This document shows, in pieces, positions 27,707 to 36,654 of a DNA stretch of 64,000 nt. Under the pieces are notes generated by a model that made no database searches, was not told where the DNA came from, and worked only from the letters and a program-made list of their open reading frames with translations. The stretch is from the NCBI RefSeq assembly GCF_040548875.1, contig NZ_JBEPSJ010000002.1:186001-250000 (forward strand), in the 5' to 3' direction. The translations under genes and the position numbers were made by a program. The first letter of the stretch is position 1. The number at the start of each line of letters is the position of its first letter. The DNA is from Conyzicola nivalis_A. GTDB lineage: Bacteria > Actinomycetota > Actinomycetes > Actinomycetales > Microbacteriaceae.

Positions 27707-27811
27707 AAAAGCCGGCACAGAGACCGGCGCAGAGCGAACCGGCGCGGCCGACGTGTGACGCCGGGTTGCACGCATCGTGCACCGCCCGCGCGACGCAGCT
27801 AGCGTCGAGGG

Positions 27812-28309
27812 GTGACCGGCACTCGATTCGTCTATACGCGCTCCGACGACCCACGCGCGCAGCCGCTCGTCGACGAGCTGTCGCGCGAATACGACGAGCG
27901 CTACGGGCTCAACGACGGCATCCCCTCGTCGGCCGAGCTCAGCCGCTACCCCGCCGAGCGGTTCGCGCCCGAGACGGGCGGCGCGTTCCTGCTCGTTGAG
28001 CGCGACGGGGAGGTTGTCGCCGGCGGCGCCTTCAAGCGCGAGAACGAGTCGACCGTCGAGATCAAGCGCGTCTGGACCTCGAGCGCGCACCGCCGGCAGG
28101 GCCTCGCCCGCGTCGTTATGGCCGAGCTGGAGCGCGAGGCCGCCGCCCGCGGTTACACGACCGTCGAACTCACGACGGGGGCGCGCCAGCCCGAGGCCGT
28201 CGCCCTGTACCTGAGCCTCGGATACCGTCCGCTCTACGACACCGCGGGCGACCTCGAGGCGATCGGGTACCTGCCGTTCACCAAGCGCCTGCCCGAGCTC
28301 GACGACTAG
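27812..28309 (+). CDS. GNAT-family N-acetyltransferase (paralogue of 5526-6098)
   Basis: 165 aa from GTG 27812. Acetyl-CoA motif HRRQGLAR is at residues 93-100, then TGARQPEAVALYLSLGYRPL. Shares most landmarks with the GNAT at 5526-6098 but lacks its repeat-derived N-terminal extension, which shows that extension is an addition. Followed by the DUF1801 gene after 36 bp. Convergent with the CBS-LLM-HAL-like operon. Substrate unknown. Confidence 0.9.
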   Translation: MTGTRFVYTRSDDPRAQPLVDELSREYDERYGLNDGIPSSAELSRYPAERFAPETGGAFLLVERDGEVVAGGAFKRENESTVEIKRVWTSSAHRRQGLARVVMAELEREAAARGYTTVELTTGARQPEAVALYLSLGYRPLYDTAGDLEAIGYLPFTKRLPELDD

Positions 28310-28345
28310 CGGGGCCCCTACACTTCTCGAAAGAGGAGGACACCC

Positions 28346-28777
28346 ATGGAACGCACCGACAAAAACGTCGACGACTATCTCGCCGGGCTGACCGGCGAGC
28401 GGGCCGACTCGATGCGCGCCCTCGACGCCGTGATCGCCGAGGAGCTTCCGGGTCTCGAACGCGTCCTCTGGGAGGGCGTCTTCTGGGGCGGCACCGAGCA
28501 GCAGATCATCGGCTACGGCGGCACCGCGACGCCGCGCCCCCGCGGCGAGGTCGTCGAGTGGTTCTTGATCGGGCTCGCCGACCAGAAGAAGCACATCAGC
28601 CTCTATGTCAACGCGAACTCCGAGGGCAAGCACCTCGTGCAGCTCTGGAAAGACCGGCTCGGCAAGGTCAATGTCGGCACCGCGGCGGCGACCCTCACGT
28701 CGTTCGAGGGCGTCGACGTCGACGGGCTGCGAGGGATGATCCGCGAGGCCCGGCGCCTCACACCCGAGGTCACGTAG
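28346..28777 (+). CDS. DUF1801 domain protein (YdhG-like)
   Basis: 143 aa with AGGAGG-type ribosome-binding site shortly upstream of ATG 28346. DUF1801 features: an N-terminal NVDDYLAGL helix, MRALDAVIAEELPG, then EGVFWGG, IGYGG and LGKVNVGTAAATL. Members of this family have been proposed as intracellular iron-binding proteins (frataxin-like fold), but no metal-binding residues are obvious here. The stop overlaps the stop of the convergent HAL-like gene by 8 nt. Confidence 0.85.
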   Translation: MERTDKNVDDYLAGLTGERADSMRALDAVIAEELPGLERVLWEGVFWGGTEQQIIGYGGTATPRPRGEVVEWFLIGLADQKKHISLYVNANSEGKHLVQLWKDRLGKVNVGTAAATLTSFEGVDVDGLRGMIREARRLTPEVT

Positions 28778-30224
28778 CGAGCAGGGTCTCCAGCACACGA
28801 CGCACCCGGTCGTCGAGCGGCTCTGCCGCGCGCACGATCCCGCCGACGGCCGCTACGACCGGCGTCAGCAGCTGCCCCGCATCCGCATCGCCGACCTCGA
28901 CCAGCTCGACGGCGCACGCGGCCTCGATCGCGAGGATCGACCCGAGAAGTTCCACGCTCCTCTCGAGCGCCTGCAACGCGAGCACGGCGTTCGACGAGTG
29001 GTCTTCGACGCCCTCCGAGAGCGACGATCCCGACAGCGTGATCGCCCCGGCGAGGTGCCGCAGCTCTGCCAGCTCGGCGGCGGCCGAGTACCAGAGCAGC
29101 CCGGGCACGACGGCGCCGCCCGAGCGCCGCAGCGAGGCGCCGAGGGTCGACAGCTGCGAGATGCGCCGCTCGCTCATCGCGGCGACGTGCGCCACGACGA
29201 CGCGCAGGTTCTCGAGCGCGAGCGCCAGTTCCAGGGCGAAGAAGTTGCCGCCGGACACCATCGAATTCGACGCGACGTCGACGAGCGGGTTCTCGGTGCG
29301 CGAGTTGAGCTCGAGCTCGAGCACCTGGGCGAGCCGGGCGATCGACACCCCGAGCGAGCCGTGAACCTGAGGCACCGATCGGAACGAGATCGCGTCCTGC
29401 GTCGACACCACCCCCGAGGAGAGCGACGACGAGGCGAGCAGCGAGCGGATGCGCCCCGCCGACACCCCCTGCGGGCCGACCGCGTGAGCGGCCTGCACAC
29501 GCTCGTCGAACGGCGAGAGGCTGCCGCCGGCGCCGTGCCCAGCGATCGCCACGAGCGACAGCGCCGCGGTGAGGTCGGCGGCACGGGCGAGCCCGGTCAG
29601 GTCGGCGAGCACGAGCGACCCCACGCCGATGCTGTAGCTGTTGGCGCTGAGCGCGGCGATGGCCTCGTGCGGCTGCAGGGTGATCGGCGCGAGCCCCACG
29701 GCGGCGAGCGCGGTGGTGCCGTCGACGACGGCGCCGTCGAGAAACGCGAAGCCCGTGCCGGTGGCGACGGCGGCGACCGCGGCGAGCTGGGTGAGGTCGG
29801 CGGCACCCACCGACCCGGTGCGCGGGATCAGGGGGTGGACGTCGCGGTTGAGCAGCTCGCGGTACTGGGCGGCGAGCGCGACGGTGACGCCGGCTCCTCC
29901 GCGGCTGAAGCCGGCGAGCCGCGCGAAGATCACGGCGCGCGTCTGCTCGACGCTGAGCGCCGCCCCGATGCCGCCGGCGCTGTTGCGGATGGTGCGCCGC
30001 TGGTACTCCTCGAGCGTGTCGTTCGACACGACGACGTTGCGTCCGGCCCCGAGCTCGGTATTGAGCCCGTACACCGGAAGCCCCGCCGCCAGCACGTTCT
30101 CCACGACGTCACGCGACGCCTGCAGGTCTCGTTCGAGAATCGAGGCGAAACCGACACGGGCGTTGTCGCGGGCGACGGCGACGACATCCGCGGTAGAGAC
30201 GGCCTGACGGGAGAGGATCGGCAC
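28770..30224 (-). CDS. HAL/PAL-family protein lacking the MIO-forming Ala-Ser-Gly triad
   Basis: 484 aa, the size and overall sequence of histidine/phenylalanine ammonia-lyases. Family landmarks: PVYGLNTELGAG (Tyr52, corresponding to YGVNTGFG), HPLIPRTGSVGAADLTQ, LSANSYSIG, STQDAISFRSVPQVHGSLG and TENPLVD. In active lyases GSVGASGDLAPL supplies Ala-Ser-Gly, which cyclise to the MIO electrophile; here GSVG (137-140) is followed by A141-A142-D143, so Ser and Gly are absent. The conserved active-site Tyr of QDxYS is Ile279. Frame is intact and the protein complete, so this looks like a repurposed enzyme, not a decayed gene. Last gene of a CBS-like/LLM/HAL-like operon, 2 nt after the LLM gene. 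Confidence 0.85.
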   Translation of the reverse strand: MPILSRQAVSTADVVAVARDNARVGFASILERDLQASRDVVENVLAAGLPVYGLNTELGAGRNVVVSNDTLEEYQRRTIRNSAGGIGAALSVEQTRAVIFARLAGFSRGGAGVTVALAAQYRELLNRDVHPLIPRTGSVGAADLTQLAAVAAVATGTGFAFLDGAVVDGTTALAAVGLAPITLQPHEAIAALSANSYSIGVGSLVLADLTGLARAADLTAALSLVAIAGHGAGGSLSPFDERVQAAHAVGPQGVSAGRIRSLLASSSLSSGVVSTQDAISFRSVPQVHGSLGVSIARLAQVLELELNSRTENPLVDVASNSMVSGGNFFALELALALENLRVVVAHVAAMSERRISQLSTLGASLRRSGGAVVPGLLWYSAAAELAELRHLAGAITLSGSSLSEGVEDHSSNAVLALQALERSVELLGSILAIEAACAVELVEVGDADAGQLLTPVVAAVGGIVRAAEPLDDRVRRVLETLLAT

Positions 30225-30226
30225 GG

Positions 30227-31528
30227 CTAGAAGTCCGTCAGGTTGGCGCGGAGCCCGCCGTCGCCGAGCTCGTCGCGTAGCAGGCCCCGGCGGCGCAGCG
30301 CGGGAACGAGCGGGTCGAGCGTGCGATGCACGTGCGCGGGGTGCACCTGCCCGGTGAACAGGAACCCGTCGCCACCGACCGCGTCGGAGAGCTCGCCGAG
30401 GTGGTCGGCGATCTGCTCGGCGGTGCCGATGACCGCGAGGCCGTCTTTGTTCGCCCTGGCCTGTAGGATCTCGCGCAGGGTCGATCCGGCGGGGGCCGAC
30501 TTCACGAAGTTGTCGAGGGTGCCCTGGTTGCTGTTCGTGGTCAGAGGCGGCAGCGGCTCGTCGAGGTCGAACGTCTTGAAGTCGACGCCCGACAGGTACG
30601 AGACCCCCTGCAGGGCCTCGTCGATCGCGGCCTGCGTCAGCTCGGCGCGGCGGGCGCGCACGGTGGCGGTCTCCTCGTCGTTCGCGGTGACGACGGGGTT
30701 GACGACGAAGAGCACCTTCACGTCGTCGGGGTTGCGCCCCGCGGCGGCCGCCACGTCGCGGATCGCATTCCGGTAGGCCGACATCCGTTCGGGCGTCGAC
30801 GCGAGCTGCAGTATGACGTCGGAGTTCTGCCCGGCGAACTGCTGGCCACGACCGGATGCCCCGGCCTGCACCATCACCGGCTCCGAGTCGAGCGGCGCCG
30901 TGTTGAGCGGGCCGCGCACCTGGAAGAACTCGCCCCTATGGTCGATCGTGTGCACCTTCTCGAAGTCGGCGAACACCCCGCGGGCGGTGTCTTCGAGAAT
31001 CGCGTCGGGCTCCCAGCTGCGCCAGAGCTTCCGCACCACGTCGACCCACTCCTGGGCGCGGTCGTAGCGCAGGTCGTGCTCGATCTGCTTGTCGAGCCCG
31101 TAGTTCTGCGCGGCGATGTCGCTGCCGCTCGTCACTACGTTGAAGCCGAGCCGTCCGCCCGCGAAGTGCTGCAGGGTGGCGAGCAGGCGGGCGGCGGTGA
31201 ACGGCTCGTAGAACGACGCGCTCAGCGTCGGCACGATGCCGAGGCGTTCGGTCGCAGACAGCAGGTAGGGCACGAGTGGCAGCGGGTCGTGCTTCGGCAC
31301 GAACCGGGCGTCGCGCAGGTTGACCTCTGCGGTGCCGCCGTAGGTGTCGGGAACGGTGACGCCGTCCTCGATGATGAACAGGTCGAGGCCGCTCGCCTCG
31401 AACAGGCGGGCCGCGTCCTGGTAGACGGGCGGCTGCTTCCAGTCGTAGCCGATGCCGTAGGTCGGGTCGCCCCATCCCTGCACGCCGAATCCCGCGCCCA
31501 GGAACCATCCGAAGTGCTGCAGTGCCAT
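30227..31528 (-). CDS. NtaA/SnaA/DszA-family LLM monooxygenase
   Basis: 433 aa from ATG 31528, which shares a base with the stop of the CBS-like gene (TGATG). LLM features: HFGWFLGAGFGVQGWGDP, LFEASGLDLFIIEDG, LLSATERLGIVPTLSASFYE, HFAGGRLGFNVVTSGSD, and AQNYGLDKQIEHDLRYDRAQ, then SEPVMVQAGASGRGQQFAG, all typical of the NtaA/DszA subfamily that includes Bacillus YxeK and YtnJ. FMNH2-dependent; the nearest reductase is at 18841. In an operon with a PLP-dependent sulfur enzyme, so cleavage of a C-S bond is a reasonable guess. Confidence 0.92.
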   Translation of the reverse strand: MALQHFGWFLGAGFGVQGWGDPTYGIGYDWKQPPVYQDAARLFEASGLDLFIIEDGVTVPDTYGGTAEVNLRDARFVPKHDPLPLVPYLLSATERLGIVPTLSASFYEPFTAARLLATLQHFAGGRLGFNVVTSGSDIAAQNYGLDKQIEHDLRYDRAQEWVDVVRKLWRSWEPDAILEDTARGVFADFEKVHTIDHRGEFFQVRGPLNTAPLDSEPVMVQAGASGRGQQFAGQNSDVILQLASTPERMSAYRNAIRDVAAAAGRNPDDVKVLFVVNPVVTANDEETATVRARRAELTQAAIDEALQGVSYLSGVDFKTFDLDEPLPPLTTNSNQGTLDNFVKSAPAGSTLREILQARANKDGLAVIGTAEQIADHLGELSDAVGGDGFLFTGQVHPAHVHRTLDPLVPALRRRGLLRDELGDGGLRANLTDF

Positions 31529-32568
31529 CAGTCGCTCGATCCGTCGGCGAAACCGTCGGCGTTCACACCCGCGGTCTCGAGCCAGCTGTTGTTGAATGCC
31601 TTGCTCAGGTAGTTGCCGCCCCCGTCGGGCGCGATCACCACGATAACCGAGCCGGCCGGCGCGGTGCGCGCCACCTCGAGCGCGGCGGCGACGGCGAGCC
31701 CCGACGACGGCCCGAGCAGCAGCGACTCCTCGACGGCCAGCCGGCGCACGGTCTCGTACACGTCGGCGTCGGGGATGGTGAGGATCTCGTCGGTCACGCC
31801 CTTGTCGAAGATCGACGGCCAGTTCGACTCCGGCCAGCGGGTTCCGACGCCGTCGACGATGATCGTCGCGGCCTCCGCTCCCCCGTAGGTCGAGCCGACC
31901 GGGTTCGCGCCGACGACGGTCACGCTGCCGTCGCTGATGCTCTTGAGAAAACGGCCGGTGCCGGTGACGGTGCCGCCGGTGCCGATGCCCGCGACGAAGT
32001 GGGTGACCTGGCCCGCGGTCTGGTCCCAGATCTCCGGGCCGGTGGTGGCGAAGTGCGCCTGCGGGTTCGCCTCGTTCACGTACTGCGACGAACGCCACGC
32101 GTTGGGGATCTCGGCCGCGATGCGGTCGGCGATCGCCCGCGCGTTCTGCGGGTTCTCGGGGCCGGCCTCCCAGTCGGCCTCGACGAGCTCGGCGCCGTAC
32201 GCGGTGAGCAGAGCGCGCTTCTCACTCGAGATGAACGCGCTGTGGATGATGATGACCGGATGACCCGTCAGCTGGCCGACGAGGGCGAGACCGATGCCGG
32301 TGTTGCCCGAGCTCGACTCCACGATCGTCGCGCCGGGCAGCAGCGACCCGTCGGCCTCCGCGGTGCGGATGAGGTTCAGGGCGATGCGGTCCTTCGACGA
32401 GCCGCCGGGATTGCGGCTCTCGAGCTTGACCAGCACGCGACAGTCCAGACCGGAGGTGAGGTTGTGCAACTCGACGATCGGGGTGTTTCCGATGAGGTCG
32501 GTCACGGAGGAGAGGATGCCGACGCCTGTCGCGCGTCGCACCCCCGTGGGCTCTCCGATAATGGTCAT
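31528..32568 (-). CDS. PLP-dependent cysteine synthase / cystathionine beta-synthase-like enzyme
   Basis: 346 aa. Fold-type II PLP enzyme: PLP lysine K59 in NPGGSSKDRIA, asparagine loop VESSSGNTGIGLAL, phosphate-binding GIGTGGTVTGTGR, and SSGLAVAAAL near the end. Lacks C-terminal CBS domains. Features such as NPVGSTYGG and VDGVGTRWPESNWP are closer to CBS-type than to CysK. Likely forms or breaks a C-S bond at the beta carbon of serine or cysteine derivatives. First gene of the operon with the LLM monooxygenase and the MIO-less HAL-like protein. Confidence 0.9.
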   Translation of the reverse strand: MTIIGEPTGVRRATGVGILSSVTDLIGNTPIVELHNLTSGLDCRVLVKLESRNPGGSSKDRIALNLIRTAEADGSLLPGATIVESSSGNTGIGLALVGQLTGHPVIIIHSAFISSEKRALLTAYGAELVEADWEAGPENPQNARAIADRIAAEIPNAWRSSQYVNEANPQAHFATTGPEIWDQTAGQVTHFVAGIGTGGTVTGTGRFLKSISDGSVTVVGANPVGSTYGGAEAATIIVDGVGTRWPESNWPSIFDKGVTDEILTIPDADVYETVRRLAVEESLLLGPSSGLAVAAALEVARTAPAGSVIVVIAPDGGGNYLSKAFNNSWLETAGVNADGFADGSSD

Positions 32569-32640
32569 CCGATGACACTAGGTCACCGTCGCCGCCGCCG
32601 GATTACTGTTGCCCACTGTGACGGCGCGCGACATCCCGCG

Positions 32641-34206
32641 TCACATTCGGGCGTCGGACTCCTGCCGTTCGTAGGTCGCGACGAGCTCCCGCTTGAGCAC
32701 CTTGCCGCTCGGTCCGAGCGGCAGCGACTCGACGATCTCGATGCGCCGCGGGTACTTGTAGGCGGCCAGCTTCTCCTTCGCGAACTCGAGCAGCGCGTCG
32801 GTCGCGGTGTCGGCGCCTCCGGTGAGCACGACGCACGCCATGACCTCCTGGCCGTGGGTGTCGTGGGCGACTCCGAAGACCGCCACGCTCGCGACATCCG
32901 GATGTCCGCTCAGAACCTCCTCGACCTCGCGGGGGTACACGTTGTAGCCGTTGCGCGTGATCATGTCCTTCTTGCGGTCGACGATCCACAGGTAGCCGTC
33001 GGCGTCCTTGGTGCCGAGGTCTCCGGTGCGGAACCAGCCGTCGACGACGGCCGCCGCCGTGTCCTCTGGGCGTCCGAGGTAGCCCGTCATGAGATTGTGG
33101 CCGCGGATGACGATCTCGCCGAGCTCGTCGGTGGGCAGCAGCTCGATGTGGTCGTCGACGTCGGCCTTCGCGATCTCGAGGTCAACTCCCCAGATGGCCT
33201 GGCCGATACTGCCGGCGCGGGGCTCGCGTCCGACGTGGTTGAAGCTCGCGACCGGCGACGTCTCGGTGAGGCCGTAACCCTCGTAGATCTCGACGCCGAA
33301 TTCCTGCCTGAAACGCTCGATGACCGCGAGCGGCAGGGATGCGCCCCCGGAGACCGCGTACCGCAGTCTCGGGCGTTCGTCGGTGTTCTTCGCCGCTTCG
33401 AGCAGCGCTATGTACATCGTCGGAACGCCCATCATGATGGTGCACTCGCTGTCGATCAGGGCGCGCAGGGCGCTCTCGCCGCTGAACTTCGGCAGCAGCA
33501 CGACTTTCGCGCCGGTACGCAGAGCGGTGTTGAGCGCGCAGGTCTGGCCGAAGGTGTGGAACAGCGGAAGGCAGCCGAGGATCGTGTCGGACGAACCGAG
33601 GTCGAAGGTGTTGAGCAGCAGCGTGTGGGTCTGCTCGACGAGCGCAAGGTGACTGCCGATCGCTCCCTTGGGCCGCCCGGTGGTGCCGCTCGTGTACAGG
33701 ATCGTGGCGGGGTCGCCCGGTGCGCACGGCACGTAGCCGTCGATCGGCACGGCGTCGCGGGCGAGCACCTCGAGCTGCGGCACCCCCTCTATCGGTCCCG
33801 GCGCGAGGACCGAGAACACGGGCACCCCGGCGAGCGCCCCTCCCCACTCGCCCTCGCCGAGCAGCGGGGCGGCGCAGACCAGGATCGTCGCGCCCGAGTC
33901 GCGCAGCACGTACTCGATCTCGTCGGCCTTGAGCAGCGCGTGCACGGGCACCACGACCGCGCCGAGGCTGAGGATCGCGTAGTAGAGGCGCGGGAAGTCG
34001 GCGACGTTCGGCACGAGCATCGCCACGGCGTCGCCACGCTTCACACCGCGGCTGCGCAGCGCTCCGGCGTACTCCCGGGTCTGCCGCCACAGGTCGGCGT
34101 AGCTGATCTGCTCGTCGCCGACGACGATCGCGATCGCGTCGGGGGTTCGGTCGGCGGACTCCTTGAGAATCGCGGCGACGGAGAGCGTCTGCGTGCTGGG
34201 GTTCAT
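32641..34206 (-). CDS. Acyl-CoA synthetase (AMP-forming fatty acid-CoA ligase)
   Basis: 521 aa. ANL-superfamily motifs: ILYTSGTTGRPKGAIGSH (P-loop), EIYEGYGLTETSP, WFRTGDLGTKDADGYLWIVD, and the C-terminal lysine in GPSGKVLKREL. The acyl pocket region (VPTMYIALL) resembles medium/long-chain ligases. Starts at ATG 34206, divergent from the thiolase across ~107 bp; the two probably act in the same beta-oxidation-type pathway. The CBS-like gene begins 72 nt downstream on the same strand. Confidence 0.93.
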   Translation of the reverse strand: MNPSTQTLSVAAILKESADRTPDAIAIVVGDEQISYADLWRQTREYAGALRSRGVKRGDAVAMLVPNVADFPRLYYAILSLGAVVVPVHALLKADEIEYVLRDSGATILVCAAPLLGEGEWGGALAGVPVFSVLAPGPIEGVPQLEVLARDAVPIDGYVPCAPGDPATILYTSGTTGRPKGAIGSHLALVEQTHTLLLNTFDLGSSDTILGCLPLFHTFGQTCALNTALRTGAKVVLLPKFSGESALRALIDSECTIMMGVPTMYIALLEAAKNTDERPRLRYAVSGGASLPLAVIERFRQEFGVEIYEGYGLTETSPVASFNHVGREPRAGSIGQAIWGVDLEIAKADVDDHIELLPTDELGEIVIRGHNLMTGYLGRPEDTAAAVVDGWFRTGDLGTKDADGYLWIVDRKKDMITRNGYNVYPREVEEVLSGHPDVASVAVFGVAHDTHGQEVMACVVLTGGADTATDALLEFAKEKLAAYKYPRRIEIVESLPLGPSGKVLKRELVATYERQESDARM

Positions 34207-34313
34207 CTGGATCTCCTGTCAGCGATGACCGGCTCGTGCTTTCGACTCACTCGCACCGTACGCCGCCCCACAAGCGCCGGTCAACCGACGGGGTGCGGGG
34301 TTACAGTGGATAT

Positions 34314-35468
34314 ATGACGACCGCAGTCATCGTTGACGCCATTCGTACTCCCTCCGGTCGAGGCAAGCCGGGGGGCCAGCTCGCGGGGTATCACCCCGTC
34401 GATCTGCTCGCCCACGTGCTCGAGACCCTCGTCGCCCGGTCGTCGCTCGATCCGGCCCTCGTCGACGACGTGATCGGCGGCTGCCTCTCCCAGGTGGGCA
34501 CGCAGGCGGTGAACATCACCCGCAACGCGGTGCTCGCCGCCGGCTTCCCCGAGACGGTGCCCGGCACCACGATCGACCGGCAGTGCGGCTCGAGCCAGCA
34601 GGCCGCGACGTTCGCGGCGCAGGGGGTGATCGCCGGCGCCTACGACGTCGTGATCGCGTGCGGTGTCGAGCTGATGAGCAGCCACCCGATCAACGTCGCC
34701 ACGCTCGGCGAAGACCCGTTCGGCCCGCGGATGCAGGCTCGCTACCCCGAGGGGCTGATCGGGCAGGGGCTGTCGGCCGAGCTCATCTCGGCCAAGTGGT
34801 CGCTGACCAGGGAGGCGCTCGACGAGTTCGCGGAGCGATCGCATCGGCTCGCGGCATCCGCCGATTTCACCCGTGAGGTGATCTTCGTCGACGGCTCGAC
34901 GACCGACGAGACGGTGCGCCCCGGAACCACTCTCGAATCCCTCGCCGGGCTGAAGCCCGCCTTCAACACCGCGGATGCCGCCGCGCGCTTTCCTCAGATC
35001 GACTGGCGGATCACGGCGGGCAATTCGTCGCCGCTGACCGACGGTGCCTCAGCCGTGCTGATCATGAGCGAGGAGAAGGCGGTCGCACTCGGACTCACGC
35101 CGCGGGCGCGGTTCCACAGCTTCGCCGTCACCGGTTCCGACCCGATCGAGATGCTGATGGGCGTCGTCCCGGCCACCGCGAAGGTGCTCGACCGCGCCGG
35201 TCTCTCGATCGGCGACATCGACACGTTCGAGGTCAACGAGGCGTTCGCCTGCGTGCCGCTGGCCTGGCAGGCGGAGACCGGCGCCGACCCGGCGCGGGTC
35301 AACCCGCGGGGCGGCGCGATCGCCCTGGGTCACGCCCTCGGGTCGAGCGGGACCCGCCTGCTCACCACCATGCTCTCCACGCTCGAGCAGTCGGGCGACC
35401 GCCTCGGCCTGCAGGTCATGTGCGAGGGCGGCGGCATGGCGAACGCGACGATCATCGAGCGCTTCTAG
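34314..35468 (+). CDS. Acetyl-CoA acyltransferase (thiolase)
   Basis: 384 aa from ATG 34314; an upstream start at 34236 would add residues unlike the family. Thiolase catalytic residues: Cys91 in DRQCGSSQQA, His in NPRGGAIALGHALGSSGTR, and the second Cys in MCEGGGMANA. NEAFACVPLAWQ resembles degradative and steroid-pathway thiolases. Divergent from the acyl-CoA ligase. Cleaves 3-ketoacyl-CoA to acetyl-CoA and a shortened acyl-CoA. Confidence 0.95.
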   Translation: MTTAVIVDAIRTPSGRGKPGGQLAGYHPVDLLAHVLETLVARSSLDPALVDDVIGGCLSQVGTQAVNITRNAVLAAGFPETVPGTTIDRQCGSSQQAATFAAQGVIAGAYDVVIACGVELMSSHPINVATLGEDPFGPRMQARYPEGLIGQGLSAELISAKWSLTREALDEFAERSHRLAASADFTREVIFVDGSTTDETVRPGTTLESLAGLKPAFNTADAAARFPQIDWRITAGNSSPLTDGASAVLIMSEEKAVALGLTPRARFHSFAVTGSDPIEMLMGVVPATAKVLDRAGLSIGDIDTFEVNEAFACVPLAWQAETGADPARVNPRGGAIALGHALGSSGTRLLTTMLSTLEQSGDRLGLQVMCEGGGMANATIIERF

Positions 35469-35470
35469 CC

Positions 35471-35493
35471 GGTCCCTGAGCCTGTCGAAGGGC
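35471..35493. repeat. Intergenic copy of the GAGCCTGTCGAAG repeat
   Basis: GGTCCCTGAGCCTGTCGAAG followed by GGC lies 2 bp after the thiolase stop. A single arm without an inverted partner. Confidence 0.85.
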
Positions 35494-35563
35494 GGCGTCA
35501 TCCGGGGTAAGCAAACGTCACACTTAACCCTCGCGACCCGGACCCGCGTAGCGTTGTCCACAT

Positions 35564-35638
35564 CGCGGCGTGCCCAAGTGGACTAAGGGAACGGACTCAT
35601 AACCCGTCATTTCGCAGGTTCGAATCCTGCCGTCGCGT
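35564..35638 (+). tRNA. tRNA with CAT anticodon (probably elongator tRNA-Met)
   Basis: 75 nt. Acceptor arms CGCGGCG and CGTCGCG pair with one G-U. D-stem CCC/GGG with loop AAGTGGACTAA. Anticodon loop CTCATAA (anticodon at 35598-35600) on stem ACGGA/CCCGT, with an A-C mismatch next to the loop. T-arm GCAGG TTCGAAT CCTGC. No encoded CCA; the discriminator is T. Could also be the CAT-anticodon tRNA-Ile that is modified by TilS, but its sequence does not look like that class to me. The stop codon of the convergent PHP gene starts at the next base. Confidence 0.85.
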
Positions 35639-36652
35639 CTACACCTTCAGCCACTCGGCGAGCTTCTCGACCGGCCACGTCGTCACGATGCGCTCGGCCG
35701 GCACACCGTTGGCCTCCGCCCGCGCCGCCCCGTAGGGCAGAAAGTCGAGCTGCCCCGGCGCGTGCGCGTCGGTGTCGATGCTGAACAGGCATCCGGCGTC
35801 GAGGGCGAGCTGGATCAGCCTGCTCGGCGGGTCGCGGCGCTCGGGCCGGGAGTTGATCTCCACCGCGACGCCCTCCTCGGCGCAGGCCTCGAACACCGCG
35901 CGGGCGTCGAACGTCGACTCGCCGCGGGTGCCGCGAGAGCCCTGCACGAGTCGGCCCGTCACGTGACCGAGCACGTTGGACTGCGGGTGACGGATGGCAC
36001 GGATCATCCGTTCAGTCATCTGCTCGCTCTCCATCTTGAGTTTGGAATGCGCGCTCGCGACCACCACGTCGAGCCGCTCGAGCATCGCGTCGGTCTGGTC
36101 GAGCGCGCCGTCCTCGAGGATGTCGACCTCGATTCCGGCGAGCAGGGTGAAGCTGTCGGATGCCGCGTTGAGGTCGGCGACCACGTCCAGCTGCTCGGAG
36201 AGACGCTCGGCGGTGAGCCCGTTCGCCACCTTCAGGTTCGGCGAGTGGTCGGTGAGCGCCAGGTAGTGGCGGCCGAGCGAGCGTGCCGTGGCGACCATGT
36301 CGGTGATGGGCGTCGTTCCGTCGGACCACTCGCTGTGGCTGTGCAGGTCGCCGCGCAGTTGTGCGAGCAGCTCCTCGCCGCCCTCGGCCAGCGGCACCGC
36401 GCCCTTCGCGCGAAGGTCCGCGAGGTAGTCGGGCACCTGGCCGTCGATCGCCTGCCGGATGACCTCGAAGGTGCGTCCGCCGATGCCCTTGGTGTCTTTC
36501 AGCCGGCCGTCGTCGGCACGGGCCGCCAGTTCGTCCGGCGAGAGCTCGGCGATCGTCGCAGCGGCCGACCGGAAGGCACGCACCTTAAAAACGGGGGCGA
36601 GGTCGCGTTCCAGCCAGAATGCGATCTCGGTGAGGGCGGCGGTGGCATCCAT
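35639..36652 (-). CDS. PHP-domain phosphoesterase (PolX C-terminal-like)
   Basis: 337 aa from ATG 36652, 9 nt after AGGAG; a GTG at 36658 is only 3 nt from that site. N-terminal ~90 residues contain a helix-hairpin-helix-like KGIGGRTFEVI region as in PolX. The PHP domain follows: metal motifs DLHSHSEWSDGTTP, LALTDHSPNL, AGIEVDILEDG, ASAHSKLKME, NVLGHVTGR, EINSRPERRDPP and DTDAHAPGQL cover all metal-binding blocks. Probably a metal-dependent phosphatase or nuclease. No polymerase domain is present. Gene follows a 105-aa ORF by 2 nt. Confidence 0.88.
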   Translation of the reverse strand: MDATAALTEIAFWLERDLAPVFKVRAFRSAAATIAELSPDELAARADDGRLKDTKGIGGRTFEVIRQAIDGQVPDYLADLRAKGAVPLAEGGEELLAQLRGDLHSHSEWSDGTTPITDMVATARSLGRHYLALTDHSPNLKVANGLTAERLSEQLDVVADLNAASDSFTLLAGIEVDILEDGALDQTDAMLERLDVVVASAHSKLKMESEQMTERMIRAIRHPQSNVLGHVTGRLVQGSRGTRGESTFDARAVFEACAEEGVAVEINSRPERRDPPSRLIQLALDAGCLFSIDTDAHAPGQLDFLPYGAARAEANGVPAERIVTTWPVEKLAEWLKV

Positions 36653-36654
36653 GG

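Noticed and set aside
28770..30224. Calling the HAL-like gene a functional histidine ammonia-lyase (hutH)
   Set aside because: The MIO triad and the active-site Tyr are absent, so normal ammonia-lyase activity is not expected.
31522..34317. 931-aa open frame opposite the CBS-like and acyl-CoA ligase genes
   Set aside because: Antisense to two well-supported enzymes and carries no motif.
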